Shown: positions 17,638-25,516 of the stretch, piece by piece
Position numbering within the stretch: position 1 is the first letter of the stretch
Layout: every line of letters begins with the position of its first letter
Source: Cetobacterium sp. 8H
Lineage (GTDB): Bacteria > Fusobacteriota > Fusobacteriia > Fusobacteriales > Fusobacteriaceae
Assembly (NCBI RefSeq): GCF_014250675.1
Contig: NZ_JACHTG010000003.1
Location: 62,001 to 126,000, forward strand
Reading direction: 5' to 3'
Length of the DNA stretch: 64,000 bases
Notes under the pieces: model-generated
Database searches by the model: none
Seen by the model: only the letters and a program-made list of their open reading frames with translations
Told to the model about the DNA's origin: nothing
Program-made: the position numbers and the translations under genes

Positions 17638-18144
17638 CTATATAAATCTTCTTGTTTGCCAATATCTTCTAGACCAATAATTGTCATATTCTGAGATAGT
17701 AACCCCTGTTGTTCTGCCTGCATGAACAAATTTATTATTTCCAACATAAACTCCAACATGATTTATTCTCTTATTCATTTTAAAGAAAATCAAATCTCCA
17801 ACTTTCCATTCAGATTTTGATGAAATCCTTTCACCTATTCTAGCTTGAGTTAAAGTAGTTCTAGGTAATTCTAAAGCAAATTTATCTCTATATAAATTCT
17901 GAACTAATGCAGAACAATCAACACCATTTTTACTTGTTCCTCCATATCTATATCTAATTCCTTCCCAGGCAGAATAAAAATTCATTATTTTCTGACTTTT
18001 TATATACTCTGGGGCTACCTTATTTTTTGTTAGTTCAACATTTTTAATCGTTTTTGTTTTAATTTTTTCTGCAAATATCTTAGTTGTTGTAAAACACGAT
18101 ACAAATATTAATACGCTAAAAATTTTTAAAAATTTTTTTCCCAT
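17638..18144 (-). CDS. Secreted NlpC/P60-family peptidoglycan endopeptidase
   Basis: Exported cell-wall hydrolase of 168 residues. A signal peptide covers about 1-25 (KK, hydrophobic core, cleavage near IFA). The catalytic domain has Cys77 in GVDCSALVQ, His129 in INHVGVYVG and a third polar residue around His141 (FVHAG). This family usually cuts gamma-D-Glu-diaminopimelate bonds. It has no additional cell-wall-binding domain. Single gene, convergent with the upstream permease. Confidence 0.9.
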   Translation of the reverse strand: MGKKFLKIFSVLIFVSCFTTTKIFAEKIKTKTIKNVELTKNKVAPEYIKSQKIMNFYSAWEGIRYRYGGTSKNGVDCSALVQNLYRDKFALELPRTTLTQARIGERISSKSEWKVGDLIFFKMNKRINHVGVYVGNNKFVHAGRTTGVTISEYDNYWSRRYWQTRRFI

Positions 18145-18260
18145 AATCTACTTGCACTCCTTATTCCAATATTTGACATTGTTATTTTTTTAACAAGTTT
18201 CACTATTATTATACTACACCTTTCGAACTTTTGCAAATTTTTGAAATTTGTAGGATTTAA

Positions 18261-18278
18261 AGTATTCTATAGAATACT
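18261..18278. promoter_or_regulatory. Perfect 18-bp palindrome upstream of the 18322 gene
   Basis: AGTATTCTATAGAATACT is a perfect inverted repeat in the intergenic region between divergent NlpC/P60 and aromatic-acid-exporter-like genes, about 45 bp before the second one. It is not followed by a T tract, so it is more likely an operator than a terminator. No dedicated regulator is adjacent. Confidence 0.5.
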
Positions 18279-18321
18279 ATAGTACATTGAAAATAAATTT
18301 ATATTCCACGGAGGGAATTTT

Positions 18322-19284
18322 ATGATCTTTAATAGATTAAGTACTTATGATAAACATAAAGTCTTTAAAAATATGCTTGCTCCATACACAGCTGTTCTTA
18401 TCGCACAATACCTTTCTCTAGAGTATCAATATTCTGCAGCAACTATCTGTATCCTCAGTTTAGAAAGTACCAGAAAAGCTTCTTTACGAAGTTCTTTTGA
18501 ACGAGTACTTGCCGCTTCTTTTGGATTGATTTTATCTGCCACTATAATTAAAATCTTTCAATTCAATCCGATTTCTTTAGTCGTGTTTACAGCTATTTTT
18601 ATGCCTATTTGTATCCGCTTTAATCTAATGCAAGGATTTTTCACAAATATTGTTTTAGCTACCCACTTCTTGCTTGATAAAAATATTTCTATTATGTTTG
18701 TCTTCGATCAATATCTTCTTTTGCTTGTAGGAGTTATCTGTGCCATTATTTTTAATTTATATATGCCTAGTCAAAATAATGAAATTATTTCACAGCTAGA
18801 AAAAATCGATTCAATAATGAAAGATATAATTTTTGATTTTGCTAAAGCTTTAAAGTATAAAGCTATTTCATTAAAGCAAGATGAGTTGTTTGAAGAATTA
18901 AAAATTAATCTAGATGAATGTAAAAATTTAGTAGAAATGGAAAAAGATAATAATTTATTTTTTAAAAAAGTCGATGTCTCTAAAAACTATTCTTTAAAAT
19001 TTTCAGAATATCTAATTCTTTTAAAAATCAGAGAATGCTTTGATAACATTTCCACAGATATTTCTATAACTTTAGAGTTAGCAGCAATTCTAAAAGATTT
19101 AGCTACCTTAACTTCTAACAATTACACATATAATATGTTTCTAAAAAGAATTAAACATTCAGAACAAAAGTTTAGAAATGAAATAGATAAAAAAAATTTA
19201 AATATTGAAAATAAAGCAACTTATTTTTTGCTTATAGAAAACATTAAAGAACTTATAAAATTGAGAATAAAAAACATTTTTTAA
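18322..19284 (+). CDS. Aromatic acid exporter family membrane protein (ArAE_1/FUSC-like)
   Basis: A 320-residue protein with about four hydrophobic helices in the first 150 residues (segments around 15-35, 60-85, 95-110 and 130-150), then a long soluble helical C-terminal domain rich in Lys/Glu/Leu. This layout and the motif AATICILSLESTRKASLRSSFERVLAASFG match the ArAE_1 family (YgaE-like). Function in export is a family prediction. ATG is preceded by GGAGGG. A palindrome lies upstream. Confidence 0.78.
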   Translation: MIFNRLSTYDKHKVFKNMLAPYTAVLIAQYLSLEYQYSAATICILSLESTRKASLRSSFERVLAASFGLILSATIIKIFQFNPISLVVFTAIFMPICIRFNLMQGFFTNIVLATHFLLDKNISIMFVFDQYLLLLVGVICAIIFNLYMPSQNNEIISQLEKIDSIMKDIIFDFAKALKYKAISLKQDELFEELKINLDECKNLVEMEKDNNLFFKKVDVSKNYSLKFSEYLILLKIRECFDNISTDISITLELAAILKDLATLTSNNYTYNMFLKRIKHSEQKFRNEIDKKNLNIENKATYFLLIENIKELIKLRIKNIF

Positions 19285-19286
19285 AT

Positions 19287-19312
19287 AAAAAAAACTAGGA
19301 ATTTTTCCTAGT
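19287..19312 (-). terminator. Terminator of the initiator tRNA gene
   Basis: Stem ACTAGGA / TCCTAGT with an AAAAT loop, followed on the minus strand by a long T tract, 14 bp beyond the tRNA 3' end. Confidence 0.8.
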
Positions 19313-19325
19313 CTTGAATGCTTTT

Positions 19326-19401
19326 TGGTGGCGGGGGCTGGATTCGAACCAACGACCTTCGGGTTATGAGCCCGACGAGCTGCCAACTGCTCTACCCCGC
19401 G
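19326..19401 (-). tRNA. tRNA-fMet (initiator), anticodon CAT
   Basis: A 76-nt cloverleaf with encoded CCA end. The anticodon loop is CTCATAA. Two initiator hallmarks are visible: position 1 (C) does not pair with position 72 (C) in the acceptor stem CGCGGGG/CCCCGCC, and three consecutive G-C pairs (GGG/CCC) close the anticodon loop. It therefore reads the start codon rather than internal Met. Confidence 0.96.
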
Positions 19402-19539
19402 ACTTGTTTATATAGTTATTGTAAACTATTTCACATGTTTTGTCAACATTTATTTTTTATTATTTTAAAATTTTAATTTGGATAGACTAAAATCTAAAAA
19501 AATGATAGAATCTAAAGAATTTCAATTACAGGAGGATTT

Positions 19540-20889
19540 ATGTTAAGTGCTACATTTTTTAATCGCTCGAAAGAAATTATAAAGCTAGCTATTCCAGCTG
19601 TTGGAGAAATGATTCTCTATATGCTTATCTGGGTTTTTGATACCCTTATGGTTGGAAAATATGGTGGACAAGTTTCTGTTTCTGCTGTTGGATTTAGTTC
19701 TGAAATCATGTATACTTTTATTAACATACTTATAGCGATGGGCTTTTCTATCTCTATAACATCTATTATCGCCCGTTATATGGGAGCTCAAAATTTAAAA
19801 AAAGCTAATGATCTTGCAAACCAAGGATTAAAATTTGGATTTTTTATTGCACTGGGTGTTTTCTTAATATTTTTTATATTTTCTAAACAAATTCTTTCTA
19901 TGGCAGGTGCCAAAGGTGATGTATTAACTTTAGGATATCAATACATGAAAATTTGCTCTGTTGGTCTTTTTTTCAATATGCTATCTAATTTAATAAATGG
20001 TGTATTTAGAGGATGTAAAAATACAAAAACTCCTTTGTATGGAGCCCTAGTATTAAATATTGTAAACCTTTCTTTAGATTATGTTTTAATTTTTGGAAAA
20101 TTTGGTTTTCCTGAATTAGGTATTTCTGGAGCAGCCTATGCTACAACAATTGGAAATATTTTTTGTTTCATACTTCTTTTAACTCAAATAAAAAAATTAC
20201 CTTTTAAACTTAATATGAATGTTAAACTTGATAAGGAAAATTTAAAAGAACTTATAACCCTTGCAATTCCATCGAGTCTTCAAGAGGGTGCTTTTAGTAT
20301 CGTTAGGCTCTTAAGTGTTGTGATGGTTATGAAATTGGGAAGTTTAGCTTTTTCTGCAAATCAAATTGCTGTTACTATTGAAAGCATTTCATTTATGCCT
20401 GGATGGGGATTTGCTATATCTTGTGTTTCCTTGGTTGGTTATAGTATTGGTAAAAAAGATCTTAAAGAAGCAAGAGAATATGCAAATACATCGTTACTTT
20501 TAGCTTGTATTGTTATGGGATTCTTTTCTATTATATTTTTATTTTTTTCAAAAAATCTTGTTGGATTATTTATTAAAAAAGATGAAATAGAAGTTATTAC
20601 TCTTGGAGCAACTTGTTTAATGATTGGTTCTATTCAACAAATTCCTACTGCTATTGATATGGTTTTATCCGGAGCACTTAAGGGGATGGGAGATACCAAA
20701 ACTCCATTTAAAGTTGTATTATTTTGTAACTGGGTAATAAGACTTCCTCTTATGTACTACTTTATTTATTTAAAGAGAATGCCTGTTACTTATTTTTGGT
20801 GGATTACTTCTCTCCAATGGACAATTGAAGCAGCAATATTTATAAAGATATACAAAGATAAGTTTTATAAAATAAAAGAGATTGTATAG
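19540..20889 (+). CDS. MATE-family efflux transporter
   Basis: Multidrug/cation antiporter of 449 residues with twelve hydrophobic helices and the two-fold repeat of MATE proteins. FRGCKNTKTPLYGALVLNIVNLSLDYVL in the first half corresponds to GALKGMGDTKTPFKVVLF in the second. ATG follows AGGAGG. Stand-alone gene after the tRNA. Sodium- or proton-coupling and drug range are not predictable. Confidence 0.9.
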   Translation: MLSATFFNRSKEIIKLAIPAVGEMILYMLIWVFDTLMVGKYGGQVSVSAVGFSSEIMYTFINILIAMGFSISITSIIARYMGAQNLKKANDLANQGLKFGFFIALGVFLIFFIFSKQILSMAGAKGDVLTLGYQYMKICSVGLFFNMLSNLINGVFRGCKNTKTPLYGALVLNIVNLSLDYVLIFGKFGFPELGISGAAYATTIGNIFCFILLLTQIKKLPFKLNMNVKLDKENLKELITLAIPSSLQEGAFSIVRLLSVVMVMKLGSLAFSANQIAVTIESISFMPGWGFAISCVSLVGYSIGKKDLKEAREYANTSLLLACIVMGFFSIIFLFFSKNLVGLFIKKDEIEVITLGATCLMIGSIQQIPTAIDMVLSGALKGMGDTKTPFKVVLFCNWVIRLPLMYYFIYLKRMPVTYFWWITSLQWTIEAAIFIKIYKDKFYKIKEIV

Positions 20890-20987
20890 TAAAATGCACC
20901 TTATGTCAACCTAACTAAAAAAGACTAAATTTCTAAGATATACTAAGTTTGATATAAAAATTTGAAAAATTTTAATAGGAGGGGTAG

Positions 20988-21491
20988 ATGTTAGATCAAA
21001 AACAAGAATTTAAAATTAGAATCGCAAAGGAAGAGGACACGAGCTTAATTTTAAAATTTATAAAAGAATTAGCTGATTATGAAAAATTACTTCCTGAAGT
21101 AGTAGCAACAGAAGAAATTTTGAGAGAGTCTCTTTTTAAAAGAAATATGGCTGAAGTTATAATAGGAGAATTAAATGGAAAGCCTATAGGGTTTGCTCTA
21201 TTTTTTCATAACTTTTCTACATTTTTAGGGAAACCAGGGATATATTTAGAGGATTTGTATGTAAAGACAGCTTTTAGAGGAAGAGACTTTGGAAAACAGA
21301 TGTTAGGATATTTGGCTACTTTATGCGTGGAAAGAGATTGTGGAAGATTAGAGTGGTGGTGTCTTGATTGGAATAAGTCGTCTATTGAGTTCTATAAAAA
21401 CTTAGGAGCAGAACCGATGGACGAGTGGACCACATTTAGAGTGACCGGTAAAAATTTGAAAAAATTATCTGAAAATTATAAAAAGATTTAA
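20988..21491 (+). CDS. GNAT N-acetyltransferase (diamine acetyltransferase-like)
   Basis: A 167-residue single-domain acetyltransferase. The acetyl-CoA loop is in LYVKTAFRGRDFGKQMLGYLA (R-G-x-x-x-G-K), followed by GRLEWWCLDWNKSSIEFYKNLGAEP, which is characteristic of the spermidine/diamine and thialysine acetyltransferase branch. ATG follows GGAGGGG. The substrate is inferred only from this resemblance. Confidence 0.85.
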   Translation: MLDQKQEFKIRIAKEEDTSLILKFIKELADYEKLLPEVVATEEILRESLFKRNMAEVIIGELNGKPIGFALFFHNFSTFLGKPGIYLEDLYVKTAFRGRDFGKQMLGYLATLCVERDCGRLEWWCLDWNKSSIEFYKNLGAEPMDEWTTFRVTGKNLKKLSENYKKI

Positions 21492-21526
21492 AATCTAATA
21501 GATTCTATTTAGAAAGGAGAAGCTAT

Positions 21527-21640
21527 ATGGATGAGAAAAGATTTAAAGAACTTTTGAATAAGGAAACATTGACTCTTGAAGAAAAAAAAGAGTTAGAGAC
21601 TTTTTTAAGCGAAATGAAAAAGTGTAGTTTCAAGGGATGA
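21527..21640 (+). CDS. Small charged ORF (37 codons)
   Basis: ATG at 21527, stop TGA at 21638, preceded by AAAGGAG at good spacing and 35 bp behind the GNAT gene on the same strand. The product is highly charged and probably helical (RFKELLNKETLTLEEKKELE). No family recognised. The ribosome site is the main support for it being translated; it could also be a remnant of a longer gene. Confidence 0.45.
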   Translation: MDEKRFKELLNKETLTLEEKKELETFLSEMKKCSFKG

Positions 21641-21705
21641 AGTAATTGATGAAAGGGTCTTTCAAAATAATAGTAAAACGCTGAGTGTAGTGTTAAATTT
21701 TTATA

Positions 21706-21741
21706 AATAAAAGAGCCTCTTCATGAAGAGGCTCTTTTATT
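21706..21741. terminator. Strong bidirectional terminator
   Basis: Two 18-nt arms (21706-21723 and 21724-21741) are perfectly complementary around AGAGCCTCTTCA, flanked by A and T runs. Serves the GNAT/small ORF unit and the convergent NSS transporter. Confidence 0.92.
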
Positions 21742-23055
21742 TTATCCTATTCCTCCGTAAAGAACTCCTAGAATTAAAATTATTAAAACTCCTGGAACAA
21801 AGATATATCTACCTACTTGAACAATTATTTTTCCTATTTTATAGTTAGAACCCATATCAATCTCTTTTATAACCAATTTTGAATCAATACAGTAAAAATA
21901 AAATCCTAAAATTATTATTGCACCTAATGGAATTAAGTATATTGTCATCAGATCAGCAAATTTACCAAAAAGTTCCATATTCAAATCTAATGGTATTCCT
22001 AATAAAAATAGAGCTGATCCTACTAACAAACTAGCTTTTTTTCTAGAGATATCAAATTTCTCCATAAATGCTTCCACTGGAACTTCTAACTGATTTATTG
22101 CAGAGGAGATTGCTGCAAATATAACACTCAAGAAAAATATAATTCCTAAAAATTTTCCACCTGCTATATTCCCAAATACCGCTGGTAAAGTTATAAAAAG
22201 TAAACTTGGTCCTGCACTTGGATTAAATCCAAAAGCAAATGCTGCTGGTATAATTATAAAACCTGCCATTAAAGCTGCTAAAGTATCTAATATACATGTT
22301 TGCACAACACTTGTAGATATATTTACATCCTTATCTAAATAGCTTCCATAAACTAATAGTGCAGATCCACTAACTCCTACCGTAAAGAAAGCTTGCCCTA
22401 AAGCCATTACCCAAGTTGTTGGGTTCAATAATAGTTCCCACTTAGGGTACAATAAAAACTTTACACCCTCGTACGCTCCAGGTAATGTTAATGATTTTAT
22501 CATAAGTCCCAAGAAAATAGCGAACATTAAAGGCATAACTATTTTATTTATTTTTTCTATACCTTTTATTACTCCTAAAGATATTACTAAAATACTTATA
22601 AACGCTGCTATAAAGTGCCAAAATATAGAATCTGCACTTCCTGCAAAAGAATTAAAGTACTGTTCATAGTTTATATTTCTCATATCTATCATTAAATATG
22701 CCACAAAATATTTCAATATCCATCCAAAAACAACTACATAAAATGTGAATATTCCAGCAACTGAAATAACAGGAATAAATGGCAATATTTTAGCCAATGG
22801 AAACTTCTTTTTCTCCATAAGTTCTCCTACACCTAGAACTCCTTTTTTCATCATTCTTCCAAAAGATATTTCCGCAACTAAACCCACATATGCAAATAAT
22901 GCCATAAAAATAAAGTAAGGAATTAAAAACGCTCCCCCTCCATATGTTCCTAGTTTCCAAGAAAAAAGCCAGATATTTCCAAGTCCTATTGCTGCTCCTA
23001 CACATGATAAAATAAATCCAATTTTGTTACTAAACTTTTCTCTTTTGTTTTTCAC
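21742..23055 (-). CDS. Sodium-dependent amino-acid transporter, NSS family (probable tryptophan)
   Basis: Neurotransmitter:sodium-symporter family, 437 residues, about 11 membrane helices as in the short bacterial members. The first helix carries the unwound substrate/sodium site AAIGLGNIWLF, followed by GTYGGGAFLIPYF. The frame begins at GTG 23055, 7 nt after AGGAGG; an ATG two bases upstream is followed at once by TGA. It sits directly behind an intrinsic terminator and a leader peptide containing three Trp codons. On that basis tryptophan is the likely cargo, which is an inference from context, not from the protein. Confidence 0.9.
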   Translation of the reverse strand: MKNKREKFSNKIGFILSCVGAAIGLGNIWLFSWKLGTYGGGAFLIPYFIFMALFAYVGLVAEISFGRMMKKGVLGVGELMEKKKFPLAKILPFIPVISVAGIFTFYVVVFGWILKYFVAYLMIDMRNINYEQYFNSFAGSADSIFWHFIAAFISILVISLGVIKGIEKINKIVMPLMFAIFLGLMIKSLTLPGAYEGVKFLLYPKWELLLNPTTWVMALGQAFFTVGVSGSALLVYGSYLDKDVNISTSVVQTCILDTLAALMAGFIIIPAAFAFGFNPSAGPSLLFITLPAVFGNIAGGKFLGIIFFLSVIFAAISSAINQLEVPVEAFMEKFDISRKKASLLVGSALFLLGIPLDLNMELFGKFADLMTIYLIPLGAIIILGFYFYCIDSKLVIKEIDMGSNYKIGKIIVQVGRYIFVPGVLIILILGVLYGGIG

Positions 23056-23075
23056 ATTTACACCTCCTAATTTAT

Positions 23076-23108
23076 AAAAAAAAATTCCACAGAATATATC
23101 TGTGGAAT
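23076..23108 (-). terminator. Attenuator terminator before the NSS transporter
   Basis: On the minus strand a 10-bp stem ATTCCACAGA / TCTGTGGAAT with a TATAT loop is followed by nine T. The T tract ends only a few bases before the AGGAGG of the transporter, so RNA polymerase must read through it to express the gene. It is placed as a regulated terminator, not as the end of another gene. Confidence 0.85.
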
Positions 23109-23138
23109 AAATAATTTTTCTATTTAATCTATAGATAC

Positions 23139-23205
23139 AGTCTTATTTTAAATTTTTAGCCACACTAAAATAAGTTTGTATCATCTCATAAGACTCTACA
23201 AACCT
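23139..23205 (-). promoter_or_regulatory. Alternative pairing segments of the leader RNA
   Basis: Just after the leader stop codon several complementary segments overlap and so exclude one another: 23205-23197 with 23180-23172 (9 bp, one G-U); 23195-23188 with 23146-23139 (8 bp); 23174-23166 with 23150-23142 (9 bp). In addition TGTGG at 23164-23160 can pair with CCACA in the 5' arm of the terminator (23105-23101), a weak 5-bp antiterminator. Read from sequence; energies not computed. Confidence 0.6.
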
Positions 23206-23283
23206 CTAAGGCCACCACCAAAATAAAACTGAATTACTTAAAGTTAGTGTATTTTTTGATATATTTAATTTAAAATTTTTCAT
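23206..23283 (-). CDS. Tryptophan-rich leader peptide (25 codons), candidate attenuator ORF
   Basis: ATG 23283 follows AGGAGG at normal spacing. The 25-codon frame ends with TTT TGG TGG TGG CCT TAG, that is Phe-Trp-Trp-Trp-Pro-stop, and the rest is unremarkable. Tandem Trp codons are the signature of ribosome-mediated trp attenuators (compare TrpL). A terminal Pro-stop is also the arrest site in TnaC, the tryptophan-induced tna leader. It lies between a well-formed promoter and a terminator preceding an NSS transporter. It is too short and too specialised to be an ordinary gene, and I infer that it senses tryptophan or charged tRNA-Trp. Confidence 0.85.
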   Translation of the reverse strand: MKNFKLNISKNTLTLSNSVLFWWWP

Positions 23284-23314
23284 AATACAACCTCCTAATT
23301 TAAGTATTTCAATT

Positions 23315-23343
23315 ATTTTAGCACTAAGTTTTATAAAAAACAA
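23315..23343 (-). promoter_or_regulatory. Promoter of the Trp leader-NSS transporter unit
   Basis: On the minus strand TTGTTT (23343-23338), 17-nt spacer, TAAAAT (23320-23315) with an extended -10 TG. The predicted start near 23308 gives a leader RNA of roughly 230 nt to the terminator. Confidence 0.65.
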
Positions 23344-23426
23344 GTTTTTTTATAAAAAAAAAGATTTTTATTTTTTTTTAATATAATATATAATATCGGT
23401 AATAACTATTTTAAGGGTGTGATTTT

Positions 23427-24338
23427 ATGGCTAATAATAATAATCTAATACAACTACAACTTATAAATTATTATAAAAAAAATAGAGAAAACTATAGAAA
23501 AATGGGTAAGCGTTTGGAACGATTTCTTAAACAAGTTTTTGAAAAAGAAAAAATAACCTATCAATCTATATCAAGTAGAGCTAAAACTAGGGAAAGTTTT
23601 CAAAAAAAACTTGAAAGAAAGGGATACCCCTCTTTAGAATATGCTACTGATTTATGTGGAATCAGAGTAATTACATTCCTTGAAAGTGAAACTAAAATTG
23701 TTGAAACTTTTCTACGAAACACTTTCATTATTGATGAAAGTAAAAGTGAAGATAAAAGTGATAATTTAGGTGAAGATAAAGTTGGATATAAATCTATCCA
23801 CTTAGTTGCAACTCTTCCAGAAACACTATTAGCTCTACCTGAGTTTGAAAGATTTCGTGATTTGAAATTTGAAATACAAGTGAGAACAATCTTACAGCAT
23901 GCATGGGCTGAAGTTGAACATGATAAAAATTATAAATTTAGTGGACAACTTCCTCCAGATATAAAAAGAAGATTTAAACTTTTAGCTGGGTTTTTAGAAA
24001 TTGCTGACAGAGAGTTCGAAAGTATTTCAAAAGAGATAAATGAATATGAGAAAAAAGTCGCTACCACAATTGCTGATAATAATCTAGAAGAGATAGAAAT
24101 AAATTCAACATCTTTAAGGAAATATTTAAATAATAAATTTAACGTCACCTTTTCTCAAGCTATTAGTCCTAAAATTATTACACTTCTTCATGATAGTGAT
24201 ATCAAAAACTTAAAAGAGTTTTCTGAAATTGAAAACGTTGATGTCATGAAGAAATACTTAGGAAACGGAAATAAAAAATTTCCAGCTCGATATGATTTAA
24301 TGATTAAACATCTTATAGATTTAAAAAAAGAAAAATAA
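23427..24338 (+). CDS. RelA/SpoT-domain (p)ppGpp synthetase-like protein
   Basis: A 303-residue protein with a (p)ppGpp synthetase domain in about residues 25-190. Visible motifs: SSRAKTRESFQKKLERKGY (ATP-binding basic motif), DLCGIRVITF, GYKSIHLVA, and EIQVRTILQHAWAEVEHDKNYK with the catalytic-type Glu/Gln. No HD hydrolase domain is present, so it is synthetase-only like small alarmone synthetases. It carries an extra C-terminal helical domain of about 100 residues (RKYLNNKFNVTFS onward) of unknown role. No antitoxin-like partner is adjacent. It is divergent from the Trp-leader unit. Confidence 0.87.
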   Translation: MANNNNLIQLQLINYYKKNRENYRKMGKRLERFLKQVFEKEKITYQSISSRAKTRESFQKKLERKGYPSLEYATDLCGIRVITFLESETKIVETFLRNTFIIDESKSEDKSDNLGEDKVGYKSIHLVATLPETLLALPEFERFRDLKFEIQVRTILQHAWAEVEHDKNYKFSGQLPPDIKRRFKLLAGFLEIADREFESISKEINEYEKKVATTIADNNLEEIEINSTSLRKYLNNKFNVTFSQAISPKIITLLHDSDIKNLKEFSEIENVDVMKKYLGNGNKKFPARYDLMIKHLIDLKKEK

Positions 24339-24344
24339 CTTTGT

Positions 24345-24383
24345 AAGGTATGAATTTAAATATTATTCATACCTTTTATTTTG
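24345..24383 (+). terminator. Terminator after the RelA/SpoT gene
   Basis: Stem AAGGTATGAAT / ATTCATACCTT (24345-24355/24365-24375) followed by TTTATTTT. It overlaps the stop codon of the convergent small zinc protein. Confidence 0.8.
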
Positions 24384-24609
24384 AAGCTCTTTCCATTGCT
24401 TTTATAAAAATCTTATTACAATATAAACATCTGCTGTTTAACTTATCCTCATCTTCAAACTGAATTTCAAAATTATTATTTGGTACACTTCTCCCACAAA
24501 TTTTACAAAATTCATTTCTTCCTTGTTTTTGCTCAAACAATAACTCAATATGCTCAGATATACCTTGGAAAATTTTTTGTATTTTTTTAAAAGTTAATAA
24601 GCTTAACAT
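24376..24609 (-). CDS. Small protein with two CXXC motifs (putative zinc ribbon)
   Basis: About 77 residues. CKICGRS at about 35-41 and CLYCNK at about 62-67 form a four-cysteine site fit for zinc. The N-terminal half is basic/hydrophobic. An upstream extension is open, but ATG 24609 follows GAGGTGG at good spacing and is preferred. No family recognised and function unknown. It converges with the RelA/SpoT gene. Confidence 0.6.
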   Translation of the reverse strand: MLSLLTFKKIQKIFQGISEHIELLFEQKQGRNEFCKICGRSVPNNNFEIQFEDEDKLNSRCLYCNKIFIKAMERASK

Positions 24610-24750
24610 TTTATACCACCTCATCTTTATATGAATATATCTTACACCCAAATGTTTAAATTCCTTTAAAGAAATTTTATTTAATAAAGGATATTTAAGA
24701 TTTTGAATGAATAATCTTGTAATATTATTTTTTTATTGGAGGGATTACGT

Positions 24751-25512
24751 ATGAAAAAAGTTCTTGTATTATTCAAAAATAATGCAGATTTGGATTTAAT
24801 TATGAAAAGTTATCTGTGTTTGAAAAAAAATTTTGGTTTTGATATTGTTCCTCTTTACATAAGGGATATTACATACCGAACACCTATTAGAGAGACCTTA
24901 GTTAATTCAGGAAGTGCTACAGAACTTCTAAATGAAATCGAAGATGAATCTATCTTAAAAGTAAAAAAAGTATTACAGACATACAATATCAACAAAGAAC
25001 TTTTAGTTCAATCTGAAGTTAGTGCTGAAACTATCAAAACCTTATTAAAAACAGCTGATTTAATAATGTTAGAGCAAGGTTTATCTCTCAATGAATTATT
25101 TTTAGAACTTTTAAAAATTCTATATAGACCAGTTATAATTCTTAGAAACAAACCTCTTTCTTTTGATAATATATCGATCGTTTCAAATGATGGAGTTAAA
25201 ATTAACAAAAGTGTTTATAATTTTATTAATCTTTTTACAAGTTCAACTATTGAAAATGTACATGTACTGACTTGGAATTGTGACTATGAAAAACATTATC
25301 TATTAGAGCTTCTTAAAAATAAAGGAATCAATGGTGAGTTAATAAATTTCAACTCAAAAGATGACACAATTAAAAACTTTTATTTTGCTTTAGGTAAATC
25401 TAGCTTAGTTATCATGGGAAATTTAAGTCGATCATTTTTCTTTGAAAAAATTACTAATAGAACTGGTTTAAATATATTAGAAAATATTAATACACCAATA
25501 TTTATAGGTTAA
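24751..25512 (+). CDS. Universal stress protein-like protein
   Basis: A 253-residue cytoplasmic protein resembling a tandem UspA fold. It begins KKVLVLFKNNADLDLIMKSYL, with a second Usp-like half containing NVHVLTWNCDYEKHYLLELLKNKG and ending NINTPIFIG. A clear G-x2-G-x9-G-S/T ATP motif is not intact. ATG 24751 is 5 nt after GGAGGG; a TTG further upstream is in frame but has no ribosome site. It ends 4 bp before the MprF-like gene, so the two are cotranscribed and probably form an envelope-stress unit. Confidence 0.6.
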   Translation: MKKVLVLFKNNADLDLIMKSYLCLKKNFGFDIVPLYIRDITYRTPIRETLVNSGSATELLNEIEDESILKVKKVLQTYNINKELLVQSEVSAETIKTLLKTADLIMLEQGLSLNELFLELLKILYRPVIILRNKPLSFDNISIVSNDGVKINKSVYNFINLFTSSTIENVHVLTWNCDYEKHYLLELLKNKGINGELINFNSKDDTIKNFYFALGKSSLVIMGNLSRSFFFEKITNRTGLNILENINTPIFIG

Positions 25513-25516
25513 TTTT

